A stretch of 64,000 nucleotides of DNA from Neurospora intermedia (lineage: Eukaryota > Ascomycota > Sordariomycetes > Sordariales > Sordariaceae). The DNA lies in contig BTPP01000003.1 in NCBI GenBank assembly GCA_037102815.1, positions 5,456,001 through 5,520,000 on the forward strand. The letters run 5' to 3'. Below are positions 1 through 11,679 of the stretch, in pieces (the first letter of the stretch is position 1; every line of letters starts with the position of its first letter). The notes beneath the pieces were generated by a model. That model had not been told where the DNA came from. It worked only from the letters and a program-made list of their open reading frames with translations, and did no database searches. Made by a program: the position numbers and the translations under genes.

Positions 1-3000
1 TGCCAAGGGATCTGGAATACCACAATGATGCAAAGATCCAATCCATGTGAACGGCCCGATGGACGAGGCCGATGGATGGACGGACGACTGTAAAGGCCGA
101 CAAATACACTGCTGGAAATGGAATTCCTGGACAGTGTTTTTGACGAAACCATCTGGTACAACCTCGAACCCTGGAATTGGTAATCATCGAAATTGAACCC
201 ATCGCCAGCCAACCAGGAACGCCGGCCCTCCTCCTTCCTTCTTCACACAATGTCCACTCTTGTTGCCCACCGCCAAAGTGCAACGACGAGACTCCTCTCT
301 CAAGCTCATCATTTACGGCGTCGCGGCACGACAAGGTGGGGGCACCCGGCCTTCCTTCCTTCGTTCTTCCTCCACTCCCGCCTGTTACCACCACGGCCAA
401 CCCCGTTGTGAACCCCGTCGTGCGCCAAATAGTCCGACCTGAGACCTTTAGTTTTGTACGGTGGGCGGTGGTGGCTATGGAATCGATGCCCGGCACATGC
501 CTTGACCGGCCACCTCCAACTCATTTCTTTATTCCTCTGCCTCTCTGTGTACATAATGGAATGGTTACACGTGAAACATTACCATGCCTCAACCTCGACA
601 CTGCAAAATGACCACAGTGGCATTCGGGATGCTCGGCCCCTCGCTGTCAGCTCCGAGAGAGGCTTGACGCCCTGACGCCGCCCTTCCCTCCCTGGTAAGC
701 CTGTGTGTAAGAAAGCACCAAATCGATACCAATGCACGTGTGGGCAAAGAAAAAAAAACATGGAAGCCGTCGTCGATCTTGCTGGTTCTTGCAGAGATCG
801 CAGGAGAGCAAAGTGGAGATCAAGAGCCATAGGATTCCGAACAATTGCCTCTCCGGGCCATGGCCATCTGTCCATCAGCCCATGAGCCACTCAAGTAATA
901 AGCCCCCTCCCCGCCTTGCGATGCCACCCAATGCACCTCTTCATTTTATCCATTTTGCAGTTTTACCTTTCTATAGGTGGGCAGCAAGTTGGTTCTAAGC
1001 GTAATAATCGACACCCAAGTTTGAGGTTCGCTGCTGTTGGAGAGGTCTCGCTATCCCTCTCCGCTCTCGGTACGTACGGTTATTATATACACGATACCAA
1101 ACCTCCACTACATATACACACCTCTACACTAGGTAACATCGTGAAGATTAGGAAAGCGTTATGTAGAGGACAAGCAACGTAGCATACCTATCTCTCTCGG
1201 GTTTTACTCAAAACCCGGGTCCCGAAGCCCGCGTTGCATAAAAAGTCCCCCGTTATCCAACTTCGGAACCTTTCCTCTTTCTGAAAAACCCCCAACTGGA
1301 AGGCAACGAATAGTATGGAGTCGCCTGCCCAATCAGGTATAAGTTCTCATGATCCGCAAAATGAAAGTGTTATAGCAGCTGGTTAGCCTGACGGGGCTTG
1401 GCTCACAGTTCCAAATGCTCGGCCTTCTTGAAGTGGAAGGCTTGGAGAATATGCGTGCATTACGAAACAACTTCCAGATTTGTGAGTGGTGTACGTACTA
1501 TGTACCATACTTCACATACAAGAACAGCAAGAAAAGACCGAGGCGCGCGCGCCCGCGCGCTTGTTGAGATCCTCGCAATTTTGATGAAGGCGGACTAAAG
1601 AGATCTACTCCATCGTGGGGAAGACTCCTCTCATCGAGCCACCCTACCCAACCAACCCAAGGAAGAAAAATAGGGGCTACAGTATGTACTGTAGTGTATC
1701 TCGGCAGCCCTGGGGGGCAACTGGTAGTATTCTGGAAAACCCGTCTTCAGCTCACACTGGACTGAACGTTGGAATCTTAATCTAATGTCTTCCTTGTGAA
1801 TGACCCAATGAATGCTACAAGCCCATCCGCCGCCTCGCTATCATGACTTGCAGCGCCACCAGACCAGGTGCCCCAGTTGTCAATATAGCCAGCCAGTCTT
1901 AACCAACATTTACCAACGATTTCATTTATGAAAAAAAGTGAATGACCAGAGTGCATTCATGATCACACCGCCGACAGCGCGTCTACGCGTCTCTATCCCC
2001 GTCGTTGACGAGGCCCTAGCCCAGGCGGCCCTGGCAAGGGAAGCAAACAGGATTTGACCGATGACCGATTGAGCACCGACTGGGCGGGCAGGCGGGCGGG
2101 CGACCCCTATTTCACAGCCTCGATGGATCTACTTTGGAGAGAGATAAGGATGGAGTTCAAACAACGACTCCTGTCCTTGACCCTCTTCACGAGCCTTGCA
2201 AGTAAAGCCTTTCGAGTTCTTGTTCTTTTGCTCTACTAGCGCAAAGCCGCTTGCCAGTCTGAGAGCCGACTTCCATCTTGTGTCTCTCTGCCTGACTGAC
2301 CAACCGAACGATTTGCGGCTCAACCCCTTGAGCTCGCTGCCAGCCCAGTGCCGCGCCAAGGCGTACGCCGTTACCGCTGTATACACTACTAACCTACCCA
2401 GCAGGGCAAACGCAAGGCAGGACAGGGCAGAACAGGACACAGGGCATACCTATGGGAAACTATCCTGTGACACTCAAGAACGTCGACCGCCTCCTGAATG
2501 AAGAATGATGGCCCTTTCCAGCAAATAGTCTCCTCTAAGAACCCCCCAATAAAGTCTGATGTCTGATGTCCGAAAGTGTGAGTTGGGTTGGGTTCCAGGT
2601 ATGGTTGGTGCTACTATCATGTCCCCTATTAATCCTTCAAGCAAGCCGACCTTTTGCAAACGCATATCCTACAGACTGACCCATCCATCAGATGTAAACA
2701 TTTCTTGCAATTGTAGGTACTGCGTACGTGAGGCGCCCCTTCGTTACAAACTCCCTAAAAGCTGAGAATTCGAGCTGTCCCCCATAGTGCCGGAACTACA
2801 TACTTGCATTACAGAGGACATTACTACTGCGTATACTTGTGCTGGTGTAACACGCCAATTTTACCTGTGAACCGTGTTTCAGCGACTTTGTTCATCCGTT
2901 CACACAATATCAGTCATCACCTAAACCCAGCGCAAGATTCGCTATTAGGGTTCCAACCATTCTCGGATTTTAATATATCGGGTGCCTTCTACTTGGTAAG

Positions 3001-5990
3001 GCTTCTTTTCATAATACAAATGTAGTGTACAGTACGGTGAATAAATACACAAAAGCACACACAACAGTCTGGCGGTTTTGGAACCTTCACTTGTTCTCTC
3101 TGCTTGGCATTCTGCCAGCATCTCTTCTTACTAACCGAAAAGAGACGAACACTGTGTGCAAACTACACTACAGCGAAGCGAAGCCAAGAACAATACCCCA
3201 AGATGGCGGCGTGGCCACCCGACTCATCGATGCTGCTACGTACCACACCACACCTTGAAAATCGGGACTTGTGTAAGCTGGTGATGATGATGAATCATCA
3301 TGAGTCCTCATGATGACGCTTACAGAGAGAAAGAAGAAAGATGCTCATGACGTTTACACTTTTACAACCAGACAGTAAGTAAATATGTAAGTAAGTAACT
3401 GGCGAACTTGAAATACTTACAGTATCCCGTCGGTACGTAACACGACACACAAAAACTGTACAAATGATTACCTTCGGAGCACACACACACCAAGTTCCGG
3501 GTAGACGAACGTACGTACTACGTAGGGCTACTACTCTTAAACTTTCCGGCAAAAGAAAGGAAGAAAGACAAAAGTCAAAACGATGAAACTTGTCCACCTC
3601 TATGTGTACCGAGCCGTGCGTGCGTGCGCCGTCGCCGCCGCCGCCCTCGGTATCTCCCACCCCCAGAGGGATGAACGGATTGGATGAACGGATGAGACCC
3701 ATCTTGGATCCTTTGCTTACCTACCCTTGATTATCATTCATCAGCACAATTGAGACACACAGCAAAGCATGCAACTGATGACAGTTTTCTTTGATTTGGA
3801 AAAACTGGAACCGTTGGTGATTGGACCAACAGTCCATGCATCGAGGGACTTTTTTGGGTTCAGTTGGTTCATCGAAAGCCAAGGTACTGAACTGTACTGC
3901 ATTACGGTGTGTATCAATGTGCAGTAGAGGTACCTATGTTTTGGATCGATCGGATTGGATGATGTCAGCGACGCAGCGTAGCTTTTAGTGTATGGTAGAC
4001 TTTTGGCCGCTGACAAAGAATCTACATACGCTAGGTACGGGCGGGAGTCAAAGCCGAACCCGTGAGGTATCAGCAGCAAAACTTCAATAGGTTGCTCAAA
4101 ATCCGACTGCTGGACCTGCAGAAGGGGACCAGACGAAGAGAGAGAAAGAAAGAAAGAGGACTCTGATTAGACCTTTCCAGAGCACGCATGGATCGATAGC
4201 ACTTAAAATGGAATTCAATTGTCCTTTATTAAGTAACCACCACAAGACCGGGGTCACCCTAGCAAAGCGGTCGAAGCGTTTTATACCTGAACGTCCGTCG
4301 TCCAGTTCTGTCCGGACGTCCAAGCGTTAGGTCGCCAAGGAGTCGGTTTTAGCGAAAGTGTTGAAATTACCATACTGATCACTAGCAATCGTTAACAATT
4401 TCACACATGTGTCTGTTATGGGACGGACGGTTCCTTGGATCAGATAAAACAGGCAGGAAGGCAAAGGGATCTGAAGAACGGGGAGACGCGTGAAAGTGTG
4501 AACGTGGTGCTTGGGAATGAATTGAGGTTGTGAAATACTTGGCCTGATAACACACAAGAATAAGGGCCGAGGTACATACGTAACCTTGAAGTGCCTAACG
4601 AAGGAAACAGGTGAAAGTTTTGAGACTTGAAGAACATTTTACACTACCCTAGGTAGGCATGGCCCCACGGATTGGCAACGTCGAAGGTCCTGAGTTATTT
4701 TAAAAATGATGCTATAAAAGGAAAAGGGAATTCGGGATGGCATCATCGCCCGACGGGTTGATTTTGGTTGGAGCAACAGCTGAGACCCTTGATATCCTCT
4801 TGCGACCCTTGAATGTCCTTCTCCCAACCCTCGCAGAATTTAGAATAGGTAACAGATCTCACACAAGGCCCTTTTACCTTTCCCGTCACGGCAACTTAAT
4901 CCAAAGAATGATTGATGGACCTGAAGGAGCGAACTTGAACGGAATCGCGAAGTTGGTTGGGTCACCCCTCCCAACTGGAAACGGTAAGTTTTCTGTCTGC
5001 CCGATACCATACCCAAGCTCCGACATAATGGTCAATGCAAGCTGGCAGGGGTTGCTCGAACCCATAAACTCAAAAAAAAAAAAAAAAAAAGAAATTTCCG
5101 TGCCTGCCGTTTGACATCTCGAACTTGCCAAAATAATGAAAAGATACCTCTAAGTATTCCGCTTGTCGGCCTACCCGACGTAGTTGTTTGAGTATGCGCT
5201 GTGGTCTTCCTTCTCGGCGGCAGCCTAAACTGAAGTAGTGTAGTGTAGTGTATTGGCGAAGCCATTGGCTTTCTTGCTGACATCACTCACAGTTGACGAA
5301 TGGCCAATCATGTGCTGTCATGGAGCGACTGTTGAAGTGAGATCGAGTAAGCATGTTCGTGGTACTCCTGAGTAACGGATTGATGGTGAGCTGAGTCACT
5401 GTGATCCCGTCGGTAAGGTTGTCATGGAGGTGAATGGATAGTATTGAACGTAACAACAAAGAAAGATAAGGCTCGCACCGATGCGAAGCGGTAGTCTTTG
5501 GGTAGGTAGTAGGTATCTTCCGACAACAACCTCATTGAAGTTGTTCATTGTTTGAGGTTTCCACTTGGCTCTTTCATCCTCAAAACCACTGCATTTCCCT
5601 CGCTTAGCCCTAACCCGAGAACCTGCAGCCAGGCGTTTTTAGTGGGGCAGTTGGTGGGGATCCTGTCAAATCCAATGCACTGTAAATTGAAGCGGGCCGC
5701 TGCGACGCGGGTAAAGCTGCAGCAACGCGTCTCTTCACACGACGACGGGAGGACCTCAATGAACAACCAACTTTTTCTGGTAGACAGCGAGCATGATGAG
5801 ATAGGAATATCAATTACACATGTTTATCATACCTTTGTCTGCTTGACACCCTAAGCTGTCCAGGTTCCTTGAAAAGGGGGGTTATAGGAGGCAAGCGCAG
5901 ACTGTTCGTTGCCCATATTGTTTTTGACTTGTTGAAATTCAGCATCGCATCGTCAACGTCCGTCGTCGAGCAGACCAACAATTCGACACA
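1..5990. other. Long intergenic spacer
   Basis: No convincing gene. Open frames are short and lack recognisable domains. One at about 4737-5114 (+) runs into a 19-A tract (5072-5090) and looks accidental. The spacer holds CTAC/GTAC-type short repeats, GC-alternating DNA near 1544-1560, and a perfect 9-bp inverted repeat at 3296-3315. The last few hundred bases should contain the promoter and leader of the gene starting at 5991. A long non-coding transcript cannot be excluded. Confidence 0.55.
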
Positions 5991-8228
5991 ATGTCCAAGA
6001 ACGCTGCAATCACCAGCTTTTTCAAGCCGGCCCCACGGGACTCGCAGGACTCTCAAGGGAGTTCCCAGGTTCCACCATCTTCCATCCCACGATCGCCCAT
6101 CAGGGCAGCAATGTCGCCCTTCAAAATGCCTGGAACGCCAGGAACGGGTTTCAAATCATCACTCCCCATCAGGTCTCCCGTACCGCCTCCGTATTCGCCG
6201 TTGGGACTCATGTCATCACCGGCAAAGCCCCGATCTGCGCTGAAGCCGGTACGAGATCGAAATGCCGTCATTGGAGCATCCGACGAAGAAGAAGACGGCG
6301 ATAGCGACTTCATATCATCGGACGATGACCTGCCTGATCTCTTTGCCGAACCAAAGACCGAAGTACCCATGTCCATTCGAGCAAACGGAAGCCCGACGAA
6401 GGGGCCGGCTTCAAAGCGGGTGGCTTCAGCCAAATTCGTGATTTCACCCATCAACTTCAACAAGAAGCACAAGTTCGACATGAAGGCCATCTTGAAGCAT
6501 ACCGAGGCAGACAAGAAGATCGCAGAAAGCGAAAAGCGAGTTGAGGCGCTCATGGCCGAGGGTGAAGAAGAGGACAACAACAAACGAGCCGAGCCACTTG
6601 CTGTCAAGAAGGAGGGAACCACGCTCCACGACGACATGCTGGATATGTTGTCCGAAGCGGAGGACAGTCAGGAGGAGACCAAGAAGGAGAAGCTGCTGAG
6701 GGCCGTCAAGAGGACGGAAGCCACAAGTCAGCGTAAACAATGGTACTTCTTTGACGAGAACCATGGGCACAAAGTGGTCGACGATCTGTCCATAGGCTTC
6801 CGGAACAAGTTTCCCCAGCACGCGGCCACCGGGGTGTGGAAAATCCTGGCGCCACAAAAGGGCAGAATGGATCTCCTCGAGCGCGGAGTTCCGTACCATC
6901 TCCAGTGCAAACTTCACAACATACCCAACGAGATCTTTGTCTGGATCGTGGACGAATTACCCTTCGCCAAGACCCGGAGGTTACGAGAAGCCAACCTCCG
7001 ACTTCTAGGGATATGTCTCGAGCAAGCAGGCCGGCTCCTCACACCTGACCGTATCACCCAGTTATTCCGCACCATCGGCACACCCAAGCGATGTCTCGAG
7101 ACTCCATCACCATCAGAAGACGGCACTGAGCAACCGAAGCCCGACCCCGGCCGTCCTTATAACATGGACCGGGACTGGACCCCGCTCCGCACCGTCCTGC
7201 GCATCCTATCCGAGACCGCCCACGGCCTGTCCATTGACTCCCTCACCCGCTCCACGACCCTCCTCCTCCGCCTCGGCATGGACGCCCTCATCCGGCGCAA
7301 CCCAGACCTGCACTCCACCTTCCGACACACCCTCATCAACCTCGTCGAAGCTGTGCCCTCCTCCTCCTCTTTCGACACCTTCTGCTTCTCCTGCTGCAGC
7401 AGTCTCTACGCCCTAACCACGGACTCCTCCCTTCTCTCCGATGCCCTGCGTGCCCTGCCCTATCAAACCCCGAAACTAGTCAACCTCCGCCGCCGCCTAG
7501 CGCTCGCCTTCCTCTTCGCCTCCGCTTCCACTTCCCTTTCACCCTCCCCTCCTTCCTTATTATCATCCTCTAGGGTTCCCTCCCCCATCCAAGAATTCTC
7601 CCTCCACGACCCCTCCCAGACTTTTTCCTTCCCTTTACTTCTCGCCTACCTCGACATCTCTCCCCACTTCCAGACGACCCGTTCTTCCTCGTCCGCCGAT
7701 TACTTTGTTCTCTCGGCCCAAACCGACTTATTACGGATATCCATCGGCGACGGCGATCCCCCTTTGTCTTCTTCTTCCTCTTCTCCTTCTGGCCCGCACC
7801 CTCTCTTCAATAAATCAACATCATCATCCACCACAACAAACCCCGAAACCAAATCACATAACCGCCAAATCGACCTCCTCACCCGCCGCATCCGCACCCT
7901 CTGGTCCAACATCCACGACCAATCCGGGTCGACAGCTGAGATTTCTCGGTTGGAAGCTAAGGTCAAGTTGAAGGACTTGGAGAGGAAATTGGAGTGGGCG
8001 GTTAGGACGAAGCCGGTGAGTAGGACGAATATCTTTGGGATTCGGTCTGCGGGAGGAGGAGGGGCGGGGATCTTGGGTGCTGGATATGGGAAGCAGGGGG
8101 AGGACGTGGATAGTGAGGAGGAGAGGGAGCGGGAACAGAAGAGGGAGAGGGAGGGGGTGGAGCAGAAGATGTTTATGAAGAGGTTTTTGGGGAAGACGAC
8201 GGCGGGGGCGGCGAAGAGTGAGGCTTAA
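5991..8228 (+). CDS. PIP-box nuclear protein, 745 aa, function unknown
   Basis: Uninterrupted 745-residue frame. The extreme N terminus (residues 4-13) reads NAAITSFFKP, a PCNA-interacting-peptide-like motif (hydrophobic-x-x-Phe-Phe followed by Lys-Pro), suggesting recruitment to PCNA. Residues about 20-230 are Ser/Pro-rich then acidic, with several SP/TP sites. The middle (about 245-480) is a predicted helical, more conserved-looking region beginning with an aromatic WYFF patch. Then come Ser-rich linkers and a charged, coiled-coil-like C terminus (Glu/Arg-rich, about 640-730). I do not recognise the family. Weak inference: a replication- or repair-associated scaffold, possibly comparable to divergent helical Smc5/6 loader subunits of the Nse6 type. 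The start ATG has an A three bases upstream and directly precedes the PIP-like motif, which supports it. It converges with the V-ATPase gene downstream. Confidence 0.75.
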   Translation: MSKNAAITSFFKPAPRDSQDSQGSSQVPPSSIPRSPIRAAMSPFKMPGTPGTGFKSSLPIRSPVPPPYSPLGLMSSPAKPRSALKPVRDRNAVIGASDEEEDGDSDFISSDDDLPDLFAEPKTEVPMSIRANGSPTKGPASKRVASAKFVISPINFNKKHKFDMKAILKHTEADKKIAESEKRVEALMAEGEEEDNNKRAEPLAVKKEGTTLHDDMLDMLSEAEDSQEETKKEKLLRAVKRTEATSQRKQWYFFDENHGHKVVDDLSIGFRNKFPQHAATGVWKILAPQKGRMDLLERGVPYHLQCKLHNIPNEIFVWIVDELPFAKTRRLREANLRLLGICLEQAGRLLTPDRITQLFRTIGTPKRCLETPSPSEDGTEQPKPDPGRPYNMDRDWTPLRTVLRILSETAHGLSIDSLTRSTTLLLRLGMDALIRRNPDLHSTFRHTLINLVEAVPSSSSFDTFCFSCCSSLYALTTDSSLLSDALRALPYQTPKLVNLRRRLALAFLFASASTSLSPSPPSLLSSSRVPSPIQEFSLHDPSQTFSFPLLLAYLDISPHFQTTRSSSSADYFVLSAQTDLLRISIGDGDPPLSSSSSSPSGPHPLFNKSTSSSTTTNPETKSHNRQIDLLTRRIRTLWSNIHDQSGSTAEISRLEAKVKLKDLERKLEWAVRTKPVSRTNIFGIRSAGGGGAGILGAGYGKQGEDVDSEEEREREQKREREGVEQKMFMKRFLGKTTAGAAKSEA

Positions 8229-8845
8229 ATGGGGGTTTGTTGAAAGGGATATATGGACATGTTTGGTGTTTGGGCGTTATCATGAGAAACTCTGTTTACT
8301 GGTGTTGGACTATGGGGGTTATTAGGTAAGGTGTACACTCGGCTTGCTTTGTCTGTTTGTGTGTCTGCGGTATATGGAATGTGAGAGGCAATATAGAAGC
8401 GTCAAGATATGAGGTAAATGGTTGGCCATGTCAGGAAACGTACAGTTCTCAAAGATTGGCAATATCTGGAGGAACTCAAAGGAAGCCAACAGCATGGAAC
8501 AACAGTTGCTTTGCGATAAACAAGGGCGGGGGAAACAGCGAAAACAACTGTATCATACAAAACTCTAACATGATAATCCTCCATGCATGCATTCGTTCGT
8601 CCATCATCCATAACCACCTACCATACTCCTTCGCCAACCTTTTCTTGGCTTAACTTGTCTTTGTCATTGAACATCATCAAACAACGAGTAGTAAGCACCC
8701 AACGCTCTGGTGTGTGAACCTCCGACTTTCGTTTCCCTCTGGAGATTCGTCCACAGGACCCCTTTCTCCCTTTCCTGACCATTAGGTGCCGTAACTTTGT
8801 TGTAGGCCTTCTGCGCATTCGCAACCTTCCGAAGAAGCAATGCAT
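8229..8845. other. Convergent 3' intergenic region
   Basis: Spacer between the stops of two convergent genes (plus-strand stop at 8226-8228, minus-strand stop at 8846-8848). It should hold both 3' UTRs. Small open frames show no domain. Nothing else is seen. Confidence 0.6.
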
Positions 8846-9730
8846 TTAGTCGAAGAACTTGCGGTTGGGGTTCTCACCGAACAGAGCCTTGCGCATCGCC
8901 GGGAGAGCGCTGTCCTTAAGCAGGGTCAACCTGGCCTCGAAGGTATTGTCGATATCGATCTTGCCGTTTCCGCCAACGATGATGACGCCACCGGCGCTGT
9001 ATATGTCAAATCGTGTTAGCATCATCTCTTCTCTTCTTCTTCTTCTCCTTCCTCTTCACCACAGCCCGAAGCATGGTGTGTATGTAGTGTATAACCTACC
9101 TCCCCTCAGGAACGGGATTCTCCGCATCAATCGTCGCCTTGACATCCTTATCCGTCTTGTGCTTGAACTCGGCGCTCGCCCACCCCGCCGCCTCCCTGAC
9201 CGCGTCATAATCCGCCTGGCGCGCGCGGATCACCAGCTCCGGCTCGTTCATGGCGTAGAAGCCCTCGAGGATCAAGCCCTTGATAAGGTCCTTGTAGCGG
9301 CCCTGGTCGTGGGTGGCTTCACCGAGCTTAGCGCTGGCGGCCTCAAAGATTTCGTCCAGCAACTCCTGGCGCGCGCCCAGGACCCGGAGTCGCGTCTTGT
9401 TGGCCATTGTCGACCGCGTGATCTGCTGCGACATCTGGGCCTGCTTGAACTTTTTGGCGTAGGCCGAGTCGATGGCGTCCGTCTCCTGGCGGACCAGCTT
9501 GGACTTTTCAATGGCGAATTCCTCGTCGGCCTTGATCTGGATCTCGCGCGCCTTTTCCTCGGCTTCTTGCTTGATGAAGGCCGTCATCTTGCGAAGCTCT
9601 TGTCCGACCTGGTGGTTGGTGGCAGTGTGGCTCTTTGGTTAGCTGGCATTGCATGCATGGTTGGTTGGTTATCTGGACTGGACGGAATTGGCTCTACCTG
9701 ATCGTCGGACAAGGCGTGAACTTGTGACAT
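8846..9730 (-). CDS. vma-4: V-type H+-ATPase subunit E
   Basis: CDS complement(join(8846..8996,9100..9608,9698..9730)), 230 aa, the usual length for fungal subunit E. Subunit E forms, with subunit G, the peripheral stalks that hold the catalytic A3B3 head of the vacuolar proton pump. The first exon encodes only 11 residues ([11 protein letters not shown]). The second continues [20 protein letters not shown], the long charged helix that pairs with subunit G. The last exon gives the family C terminus, with [17 protein letters not shown] and the end NPNRKFFD. Both introns have GT..AG ends and keep frame. The protein is very close to what I recall of Neurospora VMA-4, which is the basis for the symbol. 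The gene is divergent from the NIPA transporter across a long spacer. Confidence 0.95.
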
Positions 9731-11679
9731 TTTGGCGGGTGTTTATGAAGGCACTCTAGGGAATAGGTGTTTGTTGTTGTGATGGTGGTGGTGGTGGTTC
9801 GGGTCTCCGAAGGACGGTGATCGAGGATGTGATGTCGTCGTCGTCGTCCTTGGGAGGGGAAGCTCGTGGCGGGCAGAGCTAAGTTGGATCGATGTCGGGT
9901 GTAAGGCGACGAAGACGTGAGGTGTAGGGACGCTGAGGGATTGGCGATCTATCAAAAGTGGAAAACAGGGCTCAAAGGGTATCGCGGTTGCTGGTAGTTT
10001 TCAATTTAGACGGAGGATATCGTCAGACGACGTCGACTAATAGATGTTGTTGTTGCCCGTTGACGCAGCTTGGGGAAGGGTGATGATGTTGGCTTGGCAC
10101 TGGGATGGAGCCAGAAAGGCGGGCAACAGCAACCCCGGCCCTGGGCAACCTAACGAACCTCCAGCTAGGCGGCGGTGGTGGTGCCCTGGTGGTGGTGGAC
10201 ATCAGCCAACTGAACTCGCTGGGCGCTTGTAACGACGTCGCTCGCTGTCGCCCCGCTGCAGCCAGTGCAGAGCTTCCCTTCGTTCGAACCGGTCCGGGGA
10301 CCTGGAGAACAGCACTCACTCCAGGCATAACTGCGGCAGGCACCAGCCACAGTGACCTAGAGGTAACCCCACCTTGGGGACCTCGAACAAAGACATAAGC
10401 CTCAGTCCTACATCGTTAAGATGCCTGCCGCTTTGAGGATGAATTCCCATGCCCGGCTTCGTCACCAGCCCGATATGATCACCGTCGGCTAGCTGCAAGT
10501 GATGTCCGGCTGGCAGAGCGACCGACACCCGACAAGGAGAGGAAAGTGGAACCACAAGGCCCCATGTCAGCTGATTGGACCCACCCGCCACCCTCAGGGC
10601 AGCGCGGTCAATCACTCGCAGCGAACGGAGTCTTCCCCTTACCTAGCGTTCAGCCATAGCGCATTGACTGCCTGGACATGTGCTGCACACCCGCTGCACT
10701 GCGCGTGAGAGCATCGCGCTAGACCGGGCAGGCACTTCCAGGGCAGGGCAGCCCGTCTCGGTGACGACCCATGCCACCCAGACAGCCAATTCCATCTTTC
10801 CTTGTTGCAGAAAGAAAGGAAGAAAGCTGAGCAGCCCCAGAGTTTCCCTTGGGTCCATGGAGGTCAGGTCGACGACGCCCGGTGGTTTTGTTCCTTCCAC
10901 TTATTCATGCGTCAAGGCCCGATCCATACCTCTACGTAGAGTTTAGTGGGCGCCCGGTTCATGGAAGTTGCCCTGTCTTTTTCCAAGAGTTTTAATGTTT
11001 CGTCTCTCGAATACACAATTTCCCCCCTTCCACTACCTACCTACCTCTACTTTCCTTCAACCACTCCTTTCGTGATAGCTTGCCCAGTGAACTATCCGAG
11101 ATTTGCACTCCAGTTTACAAGAGGTCGATAGCTGGGTATCTACCGTGTCTGCCCTGCGGCCGCATATTACTGAGGTGCCCTGAGACATCAGGGAGAAAGA
11201 CCCTATAACATAACATAACAGTCCACTGTCCAGCGAGGTCCTCACGGCGGCAACAACCTACCTACCTACCTATCAACCAACCTTATCGTCGGCCTCTATC
11301 TAACCTACCTACCGTGACATACTACAATACCTCGCTACGTACCTTCTATACTTACGACCGACTCAACCGTTTGCGACACACCTAGGTCTAGACTACCTAC
11401 ACTACCAAATTTAACCGGACGACAAACTCTCGCCCCCTTCACCGATTGTGCACCTGATCCGGGTCTTCGTGCGCTCGAATTACGTCGATTCCCATCATAC
11501 CCAACAACGCTCTTTGTTGTGGTACATATTCTCCCTTCGACCCAACAACTCGCCCGGACAACCTCAGCGACCGAGCGGCATCTCCGTCACAAGATTCCCC
11601 CCATGCAAACATAGCATAATAGCCGCCACCTCGCCCCTCTGGCTGTCTGGGTGAAAGATAGCCTCAAACCACAGGCGCG
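9731..11679. other. Divergent promoter spacer
   Basis: Nearly 2 kb between the start codons of vma-4 (minus) and the NIPA gene (plus). It contains a short His-codon-rich (GGT/ACC) tract near 9784-9800 in the vma-4 leader. On the NIPA side are many CTACCTAC repeats (about 11259-11275 and around), typical of Sordariales promoters and leaders. Open frames here are short and unrecognised. It probably carries both promoters and a long NIPA 5' UTR. Confidence 0.5.

Noticed and set aside
4737-5114. 125-codon plus-strand open frame
   Set aside because: Ends through a 19-A tract, has no domain, and shows no codon bias like the real genes.
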